Below are positions 1 through 8,150 of a stretch of DNA of 64,000 nt, one piece after another. This stretch comes from JASLEW01 sp035544895 (lineage in GTDB: Bacteria > Acidobacteriota > Thermoanaerobaculia > Multivoradales > UBA5704). The translations under genes and the position numbers were made by a program. The stretch spans positions 1 to 64,000 of the forward strand of contig DASZZM010000026.1 of assembly GCA_035544895.1 (NCBI GenBank), read 5' to 3'. The first letter of the stretch is position 1. Every line of letters starts with the position of its first letter. The notes under the pieces are model-generated. The model did no database searches. It was not told the DNA's origin and saw nothing but the letters and a program-made list of their open reading frames with translations.

Positions 1-452
1 TCCCGACACCTCTTCAGCAAAGAGCCTTCGAGCTGCTCGGCGTTTCCTACTCAATGTAGCCAGAAAACTATCTCGTCGCGCTGGCCTCAGCTCGAAAAAT
101 CAGACACTTACGCCGCCGCCATCCAGGAACTTCGGTCTAGACAGAATTGGGCGCGCCAGGGTAGGGGGCGTCCCCTTCCCCCCCGGAGGGGAGGGAAGGG
201 GATCGAGGGGTTGCGGGGGGCGATCCAATAGATGCTTTGAGTAGTCCACTACCACCACATCGCAGTGCCGATTCATCCCCTCGGAGTCGCTGCGGGTGGT
301 GGGGACCAGGCTTACTCAGGAGCGGGTCAACGCCGCCTCCACCTTCTATAGCCCCAGCCACCACCGCCAAACAGAAGTACGAGGACGAGTACGATTAGGA
401 TCAGTTCCACTGTTTTCTCCTTATTCTCCTGCTATCCATGACGAAGTAACCG
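1..452. other. Intergenic region, no gene seen
   Basis: No reading frame here looks like a protein. The one recognisable structure is the dispersed repeat at 164-247, described separately. The rest has no convincing promoter, RNA or coding signal. Confidence 0.6.
164..247 (-). repeat. Dispersed 84-bp repeat, copy 1
   Basis: The reverse complement of this stretch matches 50911-50994 over 84 bp with a single mismatch. Weaker similarity continues about 18 bp further, to around 265. The unit contains complementary C-rich and G-rich runs (CCCCTTCC and GGAAGGGG) that could form a hairpin. It lies in non-coding DNA in both places, so it behaves as an intergenic repeat family, not a protein fragment. 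Confidence 0.85.
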
Positions 453-1115
453 TCAGTAGCGCAGGAAGAGCTCGACGATCTTCGGAAAAGGCTTGGCCGC
501 GGCGACCAGCCGCGGAGTGAGGCCGCTGTCGTCGCCGAGTCGGGAATCGGCGCCGCCCTTGACCAGCTGCTCCGCCATCTTGAAAAGTCCCGCTTCCGCG
601 GCGTAGAACAGCGCCGTGGCGCCGACGTGGTCCCGCTGGTTGACGTTGGCGCCGGCGGCGAGCAGGAGACCGACCGTGCCGGCATGATTCATCAGCACCG
701 CGACCATGAGCGGGCTCTTGCCGGTCTGGTCCTGCAAGTTGACGTCGGCGCCGTGCTGGATGAGGCGCTCGACGACCTCGCTACGGCCCGCGGCCGAGTA
801 AAACAGCGCGGTCGCGCCGCGGACGTCGCAGAGGTCGAGCTGCGGGGACTGCGCCAGGACCAGGTCAAGGACGTTCAGGTTGCCGGCGACCGCCGCCGCG
901 AACAGGGCGGTATGACCGTCCCGGTCGGCGGCGTGGAGGAAGGCGGGATCGCCCAGGTAGACCCCGGCCTCCGCCACCCTGCCTTCGATCGCGAGCCGGG
1001 TGAAGAGCTCCAACTGGTGGTCGAACACGGGAAGCTCCTGGCACTCGCCCCGGCGCGCGGCCACGCACAGGACCGGCAGCGCCAAGAGGAGGCCACGGAG
1101 CAAACGGTTCGTCAT
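453..1115 (-). CDS. Exported ankyrin-repeat protein
   Basis: A 220-residue protein. Residues 1 to about 25 form a signal peptide (basic start, Leu/Val-rich core, Ala-rich cleavage zone), and from about residue 60 to the end there are roughly five ankyrin repeats (GHTALFAAAVAGN, GATALFYSAAGRS, GKSPLMVAVLMNH, GATALFYAAEAGL, GLTPRLVAAAKPF). Ankyrin repeats bind other proteins, so a periplasmic binding role is likely but the partner is unknown. The ATG at 1115 follows AGGAGGG at good spacing. That Shine-Dalgarno lies inside an inverted repeat (1121-1143), which may limit translation. There is no enzymatic domain. The gene is divergent from nothing; the neighbouring Gln-rich gene lies upstream on the same strand. 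Confidence 0.85.
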   Translation of the reverse strand: MTNRLLRGLLLALPVLCVAARRGECQELPVFDHQLELFTRLAIEGRVAEAGVYLGDPAFLHAADRDGHTALFAAAVAGNLNVLDLVLAQSPQLDLCDVRGATALFYSAAGRSEVVERLIQHGADVNLQDQTGKSPLMVAVLMNHAGTVGLLLAAGANVNQRDHVGATALFYAAEAGLFKMAEQLVKGGADSRLGDDSGLTPRLVAAAKPFPKIVELFLRY

Positions 1116-1120
1116 TGGAA

Positions 1121-1143
1121 AACCCTCCTGGTTCCGGAGGGTT
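1121..1143 (-). promoter_or_regulatory. Hairpin covering the ankyrin gene's ribosome-binding site
   Basis: Perfect 8-bp inverted repeat: AACCCTCC (1121-1128) and GGAGGGTT (1136-1143) with a 7-nt loop. On the transcribed minus strand the arm next to the start is AGGAGGGTT, which is the Shine-Dalgarno of the ankyrin gene. Folding would hide the ribosome site. Whether it regulates translation is inference. Confidence 0.45.
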
Positions 1144-1224
1144 CACGAAGCGTGCCACTGTCAAAAGAGCCCGCTCCCGATGATCGTGGGGGCGGGCCCA
1201 AGGCTGTGTGGAGAGTGTTCGGGC

Positions 1225-2730
1225 TCAGCGCGGGGGTGGCGATCCCCCCGGGCGTGCCTGCGGCTGCTTCTGCCCGTTCTGAGCTTTCTGCCCACCCTGG
1301 CGCTGGCCGCCCTGCTGCTGTCGCTGCGGCGCGGCCTGTTGCTCCACCTGGTGGCGGGCCTGCAGCTGCTGCTGCTCGCGCTGGTGCTGCTGCTGTTGGG
1401 CCTGGAGCTCGGCCTGGTGCTGCTGTTGGATCTGCTGGGAATTGTCGGCCTGACGCTGCTGCGCCGGCTGGGGCTGCTGGCGCTGCTGCTGCTGCGCTTG
1501 TTGTTGCTGCGCTTGTTGTTGCTGCGCTTGCCGTCCTCGCTGCGCCGGCTGGCGCTGCTGTTGCTGCTGTTGCTGCTGTTGCTGCGCCTGATCTTGTTGT
1601 TGCTGCGCCTGATCTTGTTGTTGCTGCGCCTGCCGTTGTCGTTGCTGCGCCTGCCGTCCTTGCTGCGCCGGCTGGGGCTGCTGGCGCTGCTGCTGCGCCT
1701 GCTGACTGGCGGAGCCTCCCTGCGATCTCAGCAGATCGGTCTGGTGGAGCTGCTGCAGCCTGTTGCGCTCCTGAGCCTGTGAGCTCTGCAGGCCTTGCAC
1801 TTCCTGCTGGTGCTGGCGCGCCAGCGCGGTCGGCGAGCCGGTGGCGCGGACGCTCGGCGGCGGCGGGCGCCTGGCGGACTGACTGATCACGTTCGGGCTG
1901 AACACCGTAAGCTGGTTGCCGCGGACCTGGGGGTTGCGCGCCGAGCCGGCAGTGACGGCGGCGACCTGGTAGCTCTGCACCCGCTGGCCGGTGACCTGCT
2001 CGACGCGCTGCACCGCGACGCCCTGGTTGAAGACGCGGTTGTTGACCACTCTGTAGTCGGTGATGTTGTTGGTGTTGTCGATGATCGTCACGTTGCGCGC
2101 CTGCGGCACGGCATAGGTTGCGAGGTGCGATGCCAGGAACGAGCGCTCTTGCACGAAGCAGTAGTGGCTTGGCCCAAGAGAGACGCTCACGTCGACGCCG
2201 CCGAAGTCGAGCCCGATGCCGGCGCGGAAGCGCACCTCGGGAGGCAGCGGCGCCCACCCGATGTAGCCGCCGCCGGTGCGCCAGGCGACCCACGCCGGAC
2301 CCCACTCGTAGCCGGGCACCCATCCCCAGCCGTACTGGGAGTCAGGCACCCAGCGGCCGTAGTGATAGGTGGCCCAGCCGAACTGCTCGTCGGACATCCA
2401 GGTCCAGCCGTAATCGGTCATCACCCAGTGGCCGAGGGTATAGGGGCGCCAGCCGGCGCGAACGCCGAATGGCAAGAACACCCAGCCGTAGCCGCCGCGC
2501 TGGACCCAGTGACCATAAGGCGACAGCTTGTTGTAGAAGAAGTTGATGTCGACCGCGCCACGGACCGGGGCCTGCGCGTACTGGTCCTGCGGCTGGGAGT
2601 ACTGGTCCTGCGGCTGGGAGTACTGATCAGGCGGCGGTGGCTGGTTGCCGTACTGAGGTTGGGCACAAAGGGCCCTGCCGCCGGCTACGGCGGCAAGCAG
2701 GGCCAGGAGCGCGACTTGCTTGGACGACAT
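1225..2730 (-). CDS. Exported YXWGXW (DUF6600) protein with Gln-rich tail
   Basis: A 501-residue protein. After a signal peptide comes a short repeated segment (DQYSQPQ units, about residues 35-55). Then follows the DUF6600 region with its Tyr/Trp-Gly-rich signature (YGHWV, YGWVFLP, YGWTWMSDEQFGWATYHYG, YGWGWVPGYEWGPAWVAWR) to about residue 200. The last 200 or so residues are extremely Gln-rich with short near-repeats (QAQQQQD), a low-complexity tail. DUF6600 proteins are exported and of unknown function. The ATG at 2730 has GAGGTGA just upstream; a GTG nine bases earlier (2739) would add three residues but has a worse-placed ribosome site. The CAG-rich tail creates long Ala-, Leu- and Gln-type shadow frames on both strands. 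Confidence 0.85.
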   Translation of the reverse strand: MSSKQVALLALLAAVAGGRALCAQPQYGNQPPPPDQYSQPQDQYSQPQDQYAQAPVRGAVDINFFYNKLSPYGHWVQRGGYGWVFLPFGVRAGWRPYTLGHWVMTDYGWTWMSDEQFGWATYHYGRWVPDSQYGWGWVPGYEWGPAWVAWRTGGGYIGWAPLPPEVRFRAGIGLDFGGVDVSVSLGPSHYCFVQERSFLASHLATYAVPQARNVTIIDNTNNITDYRVVNNRVFNQGVAVQRVEQVTGQRVQSYQVAAVTAGSARNPQVRGNQLTVFSPNVISQSARRPPPPSVRATGSPTALARQHQQEVQGLQSSQAQERNRLQQLHQTDLLRSQGGSASQQAQQQRQQPQPAQQGRQAQQRQRQAQQQQDQAQQQQDQAQQQQQQQQQQRQPAQRGRQAQQQQAQQQQAQQQQRQQPQPAQQRQADNSQQIQQQHQAELQAQQQQHQREQQQLQARHQVEQQAAPQRQQQGGQRQGGQKAQNGQKQPQARPGGSPPPR

Positions 2731-3100
2731 GGTCTTCACCTCGAGTCTTCCTTCAGGTTGTATAGCACCCCAGACCAGGAGAGATTAAACGGGTGCCCGC
2801 TCGGTCTTCGGGGGATCCAGGCCTTTTGCAGCGGCCGAGTCGAGCACCCGGAATTACGTTAGTCTTCACGACACCCCCTAAAGGTGCAGGGCGCATGCCA
2901 GGTGTCGTCACACGCATCGATGGCGGCGTGGGCTGCCCCGATGACACGACTTGCATCTCTCGGTGCAGATCTTGCGTCGGGGACCGCCCACCGGGCCGGC
3001 CCACCCGCGCAAAGGAACGAATCGATGGATCGCGGGCACGGTGGCATAGGAACTGCTGTGGCGGGAACAGGATGCGAGTTCTCGAGAAAGAGGGGTCGTC
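2731..3100. other. Divergent intergenic region with a repeat
   Basis: This 370-bp gap separates the divergent DUF6600 and GlsB-like genes, so both promoters should lie here; no clear -35/-10 pair is visible. It contains the two conserved blocks described at 2883-2977. No reading frame here looks like a protein. Confidence 0.5.
2883..2977 (+). repeat. Two-block intergenic repeat, copy A
   Basis: The first block, GGTGCAGGGCGCATGCCA (2883-2900), is identical to 27944-27961. The second block (2950-2977, core CTCGGTGCAGATC) matches 28078-28105 with three mismatches over 28 bp. The blocks keep order and orientation but the spacer differs (49 bp here, 116 bp in copy B). Both copies are intergenic, so this is an element or RNA family and not coding. 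Confidence 0.7.
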
Positions 3101-3376
3101 ATGTCGTTACTGGCTTGGATCGTCCTTGGCTTGATTTCAGGCTTCATCGCCAGCAAGATCGTCAACAAGACGGGCGAGGGCTTCTTCCTGGACATCGCCC
3201 TTGGCATCATCGGCGCGGTCATCGGAGGCTGGCTCTTTGGCCTGTTCGGGAGCTCGGGCGTCACCGGGCTCAACCTGTACAGCCTCTTCGTCGCCGTCGT
3301 CGGCGCGGTCGCCCTGCTCGTCGCCTACCACGCAATCCGCCGCGGAATGCCACGGCCCGACTGGTCACGGCGATGA
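3101..3376 (+). CDS. GlsB/YeaQ/YmgE family membrane protein
   Basis: A 91-residue protein of the transglycosylase-associated (Transgly_assoc) family. It has three hydrophobic helices (about residues 3-18, 29-48 and 58-77) with the family's Gly-rich pattern: GLISGFIASKIV near the start, then LGIIGAVIGGWLFGLFG. Such proteins are small inner-membrane proteins often induced by stress; their biochemical role is not settled. Length is typical for the family (about 80-90). The ATG at 3101 is preceded by AGAGGGG at good spacing. It is a single-gene unit, divergent from the DUF6600 gene. Confidence 0.85.
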   Translation: MSLLAWIVLGLISGFIASKIVNKTGEGFFLDIALGIIGAVIGGWLFGLFGSSGVTGLNLYSLFVAVVGAVALLVAYHAIRRGMPRPDWSRR

Positions 3377-3576
3377 GCACAACCGGCGGTCGGGCGCGCC
3401 GAGGAGCCGCGCCCTCCCGCCGGGTGAGGACACCTGTCGGGTAAGACAACTGAAAGAGATTCGGCGGTCGCTCGACGGACTGCGCGCGCGGGCAGCAGGC
3501 TCGAGAACCACCTCGGGCGCTCTTGGCGCCGGCGCGATCAGGCCGTGGAGGGCAGGCCGCGTGATTGGGGGAACCG

Positions 3577-4710
3577 ATGAAGCAGAAACGAGGTTTCGTT
3601 CTCGCCGCTATCGTCCTGCTCGCGCTCGGCTTGGCGATGCCGGCCTCGGCGGTGCCGCAGTGGGCGCGCCGCTACAACGTCAGCTGTTCAACCTGCCATG
3701 CGTGGCCCGGCGAGCAGCTCACCGCGACCGGGCTCGACTTCCTGCGCCGCGGCCACCGCTTGAAGGGGGATGGCTTCGACAAGGATTTGACCCACCTGCT
3801 CTCCGGCCACGTCGAGTGGCAATACGACTTCGCGCAGGGGGCGACCAATCAGTTCAACAAGCCTGAGTTCCACTTGCACGCCGGCGGCGCGCTGGCCGCG
3901 AGCTTCTCCGGCTATCTCGACGTCAACGTCAACAACGACGTCGAGGCCGGCTACTTGCAGTTCACCAAGGAGCACGGCGACTCCTCCTACTTCACCGTGC
4001 GCGGCGGCAAGTTCAACCCGACGCTCATCCGCAACTACGCCGGCGGCCTCGCCGTTTCGGCTTCGATCCCGCTCGTCTTCTCCGGCACCACTCTGGGCAG
4101 CAACCCCTTCACCGTCAACCAGGGGCGCCTCGGCGTCGACATCGGCGGGCGGATGAATTATCTCTTCGTGCAGGGCGGAGTGGTCAACGGCGAGGACGTC
4201 CCGGGGCAGGCGGCCGTCAACCACCACAAGGACTACTACGGCACCGCCGAGGTGACGGCGCCGGATGGTGTCAGCGGCGTCGGCCTCTACTACTACCATG
4301 GCGGCTACGACCTCGGCGATCCGGCCGTGGGCCCGGTGCTCCGCGACCGCTACTACCGCAGCGCCGTCTTCGCCAACTTCACCCGCACCAGTTTCCGGGT
4401 GGCCGCGGCCTATCTCACCGGCAAGGACCAGGTCCAGACGCTCCAGGATCGCAAGATTCATGGATATTACGCGCTGGTCGAGGTCCGGCCGGGCGGGTGG
4501 TGGGTGCCGTTTGCGCGCTATGACGACGCCACGACCGAGCTCGAAACCGGCAAGGACCACGTGCGTCAGGGCAGGCTGGGCGTCGCCCTGGAGCTCTACA
4601 TGACCGACTCGACCTCCGCCCGCGTCGCCCTGGAGCTGGCGCGCAGCTCGGATACGACCACCCACACCAACACCAATTCCGGCCTGGTCAACTTGGTGTG
4701 GGCCTTCTGA
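3577..4710 (+). CDS. Outer-membrane beta-barrel protein with one c-type haem site
   Basis: A 377-residue protein. Residues 1-25 are a signal peptide; a CSTCH haem-c site sits at about residues 37-41. From residue 70 to the C-terminal Phe (VNLVWAF) the sequence alternates polar and aromatic residues like a porin barrel. A haem next to an outer-membrane barrel suggests passing electrons to or from the cell surface, or anchoring a cytochrome at the outer membrane; this is inference. The ATG at 3577 follows GGGGGA; an upstream GTG frame (3565) adds four residues. The TGA overlaps the ATG of the Rieske gene (TGATG), so it is the first gene of a coupled respiratory operon. Confidence 0.75.
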   Translation: MKQKRGFVLAAIVLLALGLAMPASAVPQWARRYNVSCSTCHAWPGEQLTATGLDFLRRGHRLKGDGFDKDLTHLLSGHVEWQYDFAQGATNQFNKPEFHLHAGGALAASFSGYLDVNVNNDVEAGYLQFTKEHGDSSYFTVRGGKFNPTLIRNYAGGLAVSASIPLVFSGTTLGSNPFTVNQGRLGVDIGGRMNYLFVQGGVVNGEDVPGQAAVNHHKDYYGTAEVTAPDGVSGVGLYYYHGGYDLGDPAVGPVLRDRYYRSAVFANFTRTSFRVAAAYLTGKDQVQTLQDRKIHGYYALVEVRPGGWWVPFARYDDATTELETGKDHVRQGRLGVALELYMTDSTSARVALELARSSDTTTHTNTNSGLVNLVWAF

Positions 4711-5249
4711 TGGCCCCCGACGACCACGGCGGGGCGGCGGCGCTCGCGCCCTCCCGCCGCTCGTTCTTCGGCGTGCTGATCGGCTCGATCAGCGCCGTGG
4801 TCGGCGCACTGATGGCCATCCCGCTGGCGCGCTTTGCGCTGGACCCGGTGCTGCATCCCGCCGGGGGCGCCGACTGGTACGACCTCGGCGCCCCCGAGCA
4901 GTTCGCCGGCAGCGAGCCGGTGCGGGCCGAGGTGAGCTTCCGCAAGGTCGACGGCTGGCGAGTGAGCCAGGTCCGGCAGACGGTGTGGGTGACGCGCGAC
5001 GCGCAGGGGCGGCCGCGGGTGCTCTCCGGGGTCTGCCCGCATCTCGGCTGCGTCGCCTTGTGGAACGGCGAGCGGAAGCTCTTCATCTGCCCTTGCCACA
5101 AGGGGAGCTTCGCCGGCGACGGCGCGCGCATCTCCGGCCCGCCGCCGCGCGGTCTGGACCCGCTGCCGGTCAAGATCGAAGGCGGCAAGCTGTGGGTCAA
5201 GTACCAGTATTTCCGCAACCTGGTGCCCACCCAGGAGGTGATCGGATGA
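4710..5249 (+). CDS. Rieske iron-sulfur protein of a cytochrome bc complex
   Basis: A 179-residue protein. One transmembrane helix near the N-terminus (about residues 16-38) anchors it in the cytoplasmic membrane. The C-terminal Rieske domain holds both cluster-binding boxes, CPHLGC and CPCHKGSF, which give the two Cys and two His ligands of a 2Fe-2S cluster. It accepts electrons from quinol at the Qo site of cytochrome b and passes them to cytochrome c. The start ATG overlaps the preceding stop by one base and its own stop overlaps the cytochrome b start (ATGA), so translation is coupled. Size fits the family. Confidence 0.95.
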   Translation: MAPDDHGGAAALAPSRRSFFGVLIGSISAVVGALMAIPLARFALDPVLHPAGGADWYDLGAPEQFAGSEPVRAEVSFRKVDGWRVSQVRQTVWVTRDAQGRPRVLSGVCPHLGCVALWNGERKLFICPCHKGSFAGDGARISGPPPRGLDPLPVKIEGGKLWVKYQYFRNLVPTQEVIG

Positions 5250-6766
5250 GCGCTCCCGAAGAGAACGCGGCCGGTGCGGCGGGCGGGCGCCGGGCCGCGG
5301 GCGGAGCGAAACAGCGCCTCGCCACCTGGTTCAACGAGCGGATGGGTTGGCAGCAGATGATGCGGCAGGCCCTCGACGAGCCGGTGCCGGGCGGCGCGCG
5401 CTGGGCTTACGTCCTGGGCAGCGGCCTGCTCTTCGTCTTCATCAACCAGGTGGTGACCGGCATTTTCCTGTCGCTTTATTACGTCCCCTCGGCGGACCAC
5501 GCGCACACCACCGTCGCCTACATCCAGAAGCAGGTGGCGGCGGGAAGCTTCCTGCGCAGCCTGCACTCGTATGGATCGAGCGTGATGGTGGTGCTCCTCA
5601 TGCTGCACCTCGGGCAAACCTACGTCTACGGCGCCTACAAGAACCGCCGCGAGCTGCTCTGGATGATGGGCTGTTTCCTGCTGCTGCTGGTGATGGGCAT
5701 GAGCTTCACCGGCTACCTGCTGCCCTGGGACCAGAAGGCCTACTTCGCCACCGCCGTCGGCACCAACATGGCCTCCGAGATCCCGCTTGCCGGCGGCTGG
5801 CTGAAGCTCCTGCTGCGCGGCGGCAACGAGATGGGCACGCTCACCTTGTCGCGCTTCTTCATGCTCCACGTTTTTCTCATCCCGGGCCTGATCTTCGCCG
5901 CGGTCGGCGCCCACGTCTTCCTCTTCCGCAAGGCGGGAGCCGCAGGGCCGCCGCGCCCGCAATCCGAGCTCCGCACGCTGCGGCGGGAGACCTTCTTTCC
6001 CAGCCAGGTCTTCAAGGATTTCGTCTTCGGCATCGGGCTCATCGTCATGCTCGGCGCGCTGGCGCACGCGCGGCCGGTGAGTCTGGGGCCGGCCGCCAAT
6101 CCCGCCGACGCCACCTACCTGCCGCGACCGGAGTGGTACTACCTGCCCTTCTTCCAGTGGGTCAAGTACTGGCACGGCCCCTTCGCCGCGGTGGGCGTGG
6201 TGCTGATCCCGGCCCTCCTGGTCGCGGCTCTCTTCGCGGTTCCGTTCCTCGACCGCTCCCCGGAGCGGCGGCCGCTGCGGCGGCCGGGCGCCATGGCCGG
6301 CCTGCTCCTGGTCGCCGCCAGCCTGGTCTTCCTCGGCCTGCAGTCCGGGTCGGAAGACCGCCGCGACCCCGCCCTGCGCGCCAAGCTGGCGGCGCAGGAA
6401 GAGGCGGAAAGGCAGTTCGCGGCGGCGCCGTTCGAGCCCGAGGAGAGCCTCGGGGTGCGCGGCGGCGCCACCTCGACCGCGCCGGCCGCCCTCTCCGCCG
6501 AGGCCGCCAAAGGGTCGCTGCTCTTCGAGAGCGAGTCCTGTTCCGGCTGCCATGGAGCCGCCGGCCATGGCGGCGGCGGCCTGGTGCAGATTGGCGATCT
6601 GGGCAGCCGCTACACGACCGTGCAGCTCGCGGCAATCCTGCGCAGCCCGCGCCCCGACATGCTGGCCGGCGGCATGCAGCCGGTCGAGCTCAAGAAGGAA
6701 GACCTCGAGGCGCTGGTCGCCTTCCTGCTGGCGCCGGCGCGCACGGCCCCGGGCGCCGGCCATTGA
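5246..6766 (+). CDS. Cytochrome b (b6-like) fused to subunit IV and a C-terminal cytochrome c
   Basis: A 506-residue protein combining what are often three proteins. The N-terminal half is cytochrome b, with haem histidines in helix B (LHSYGSS...LMLHLGQ, 13 residues between) and helix D (MLHVFL...VGAHVF, 14 residues between, the spacing typical of b6). A subunit-IV-like part with the Qo-site PEWY motif (RPEWYYLPFFQ) follows. After a linker, a monohaem cytochrome c domain carries CSGCH at about residues 431-435 and a Met-rich distal part. It oxidises quinol and can deliver electrons directly to its own haem c. It starts with an ATG overlapping the Rieske stop. No separate cytochrome c1 or f gene is nearby. 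Confidence 0.93.
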   Translation: MSAPEENAAGAAGGRRAAGGAKQRLATWFNERMGWQQMMRQALDEPVPGGARWAYVLGSGLLFVFINQVVTGIFLSLYYVPSADHAHTTVAYIQKQVAAGSFLRSLHSYGSSVMVVLLMLHLGQTYVYGAYKNRRELLWMMGCFLLLLVMGMSFTGYLLPWDQKAYFATAVGTNMASEIPLAGGWLKLLLRGGNEMGTLTLSRFFMLHVFLIPGLIFAAVGAHVFLFRKAGAAGPPRPQSELRTLRRETFFPSQVFKDFVFGIGLIVMLGALAHARPVSLGPAANPADATYLPRPEWYYLPFFQWVKYWHGPFAAVGVVLIPALLVAALFAVPFLDRSPERRPLRRPGAMAGLLLVAASLVFLGLQSGSEDRRDPALRAKLAAQEEAERQFAAAPFEPEESLGVRGGATSTAPAALSAEAAKGSLLFESESCSGCHGAAGHGGGGLVQIGDLGSRYTTVQLAAILRSPRPDMLAGGMQPVELKKEDLEALVAFLLAPARTAPGAGH

Positions 6767-6852
6767 GCGCCATTGAGCGGATCGAGGAGGCAGCAGCCGA
6801 GCTCGTCGCAGTCCCTCTTCAACGTGCACCACATCGACCCCAAGGAGCCAGA

Positions 6853-7188
6853 ATGAGAAGCCGGACTCGTCTCACCGCCGCCCTGCTGACCGTGGCGGCG
6901 CTTGCCTTGCCGGCGGCGGCACTCGCCGCCGCCCCGGACGCCCCGAAGCTTTACAAGGACAAGTGCATCGGCTGCCATGGCGCCGACGGCAGCGGCCAGA
7001 CGCCGATGGGCAAGGCCCAGAAGGCGGGCGACCTGCGCTCGCCGGCGGTGCAGGACCAGACCGACGCCCAGCTCAGCGCCACCGTGGCGAAGGGCAAGGG
7101 CAAGATGCAGGCCTTCGGCAAGAAGATGTCGCCCGACGAGATCGCCGCGGTCGTCGCCTACATCCGCACGCTCAAGTCGAAGTCGTGA
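6853..7188 (+). CDS. Small periplasmic cytochrome c
   Basis: A 111-residue class I cytochrome c. A signal peptide covers about residues 1-26, then a haem site CIGCH and a C-terminal helix (DEIAAVVAYIRTL) typical of cytochrome c6/cbb3-type domains. A Met near the middle (KGKMQAFGKKMS) can serve as the sixth ligand. It probably carries electrons from the cytochrome b-c fusion to an oxidase. AAGGAG lies six bases before the ATG. It is the last gene of the operon, 86 bp after the cytochrome b stop and convergent with the PAP2 gene just downstream. Confidence 0.92.
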   Translation: MRSRTRLTAALLTVAALALPAAALAAAPDAPKLYKDKCIGCHGADGSGQTPMGKAQKAGDLRSPAVQDQTDAQLSATVAKGKGKMQAFGKKMSPDEIAAVVAYIRTLKSKS

Positions 7189-7195
7189 CGTCTTG

Positions 7196-8128
7196 TCAAG
7201 GCGTCGCCTGGCGAGCTCCCACCGGCTCGTCCGGGATGCCGGCTCCCGTGCCTGGCGGCGGCACTCCACGGCGAAGCTGCCGGATGCGGAGCAGCGTCTC
7301 GAACGCGACCGTCGCCGCCGCCAGCCATACCGCGCCGGCGCTCCATCCGCCGGCGATGTCTGAAATCCAGTGCACGCCCAAGTAAACACGCGACAGTCCG
7401 ACGAGCAAGACCGCCGTCACCAGCATCGCGAGCCAGGCCGATTTTACCTTCCACCGGAACGGCTGCCGCAGCACGACATAGGCGATCGATCCAAAGACGA
7501 TGAACGATCCCATCGCGTGTCCGCTCGGGAACGAATACCCTTTCGCGACCGCGATGGCCGTCGCCGCGGGCGGCCGCACGCGCTCGAAAATCATCTTCAG
7601 GCCCAGGTTCAAGAGTGCGCCCCCCGCGGCCGCGGCGATGACGAAGACGGCGGAATCGCGGTGCTTGCGAAGGAGCAGGCCGGCTGCCACGAGCGCCACC
7701 AGCAGCGCCATGCCAAGCGGCCCCCCGGCGACCGTCACCGCGCCGAGAAGCGTGGTGAAGCCCGGATGCCTTTCGTTCTGAAACCAGGCGTTGACGGCAT
7801 GGTCGGCATGATAGACCGACGACGTGGTGAGGCGAAAATGCTCCGCGATCTCTATGAATGCCCATCCTGCGGCGAACGCCGCGATGCCGCCGAGAACCAG
7901 CACCAGGACCATCGGCGCATGTGAGCGCAGCCCACTCCAGCCGGGATGCGCGACCGTCCACTTCGCGAACCGGGTGCGAACGACACGCGCGGAGGCGCGC
8001 TGCGCCGTTGCCCTGAGCCCGCTCTCCAGGGCGGCGAACGCGAAGTAGAGCGCCGCCCAGAGCGCGAGAAAGACGGCCGCCGGCAGCGCCCAGGCGGCCA
8101 GCAAGGTCGGGTCGGAGAGCGTGTTCAT
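7196..8128 (-). CDS. PAP2-family membrane phosphatase
   Basis: A 310-residue membrane protein of the PAP2 (phosphatidic acid phosphatase type 2) superfamily. All three catalytic boxes are visible: KMIFERVRP (C1), PSGHA (C2, with the catalytic His) and SRVYLGVHWISD (C3). About six hydrophobic segments are present, with N- and C-terminal extensions. These enzymes hydrolyse lipid phosphates such as phosphatidate or undecaprenyl diphosphate at the outer face of the membrane. It starts 23 bp after the stop of the upstream PLD-family gene, with GGGAGAAG before the ATG, so the two likely form an operon. The exact substrate cannot be told from sequence. Confidence 0.9.
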   Translation of the reverse strand: MNTLSDPTLLAAWALPAAVFLALWAALYFAFAALESGLRATAQRASARVVRTRFAKWTVAHPGWSGLRSHAPMVLVLVLGGIAAFAAGWAFIEIAEHFRLTTSSVYHADHAVNAWFQNERHPGFTTLLGAVTVAGGPLGMALLVALVAAGLLLRKHRDSAVFVIAAAAGGALLNLGLKMIFERVRPPAATAIAVAKGYSFPSGHAMGSFIVFGSIAYVVLRQPFRWKVKSAWLAMLVTAVLLVGLSRVYLGVHWISDIAGGWSAGAVWLAAATVAFETLLRIRQLRRGVPPPGTGAGIPDEPVGARQATP

Positions 8129-8150
8129 GAGTGCTTCTCCCTGGTTCAGC

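Noticed and set aside
627..1886. Ala- and Leu-rich frames over the Gln-rich gene
   Set aside because: They are other-frame readings of CAG-type repeats; the DUF6600 frame explains the region.
4688..6832. 714-codon open frame antisense to the cytochrome genes
   Set aside because: His/Gln/Arg-rich, no family features, fully antisense to well-supported Rieske and cytochrome b genes; a GC-driven shadow.
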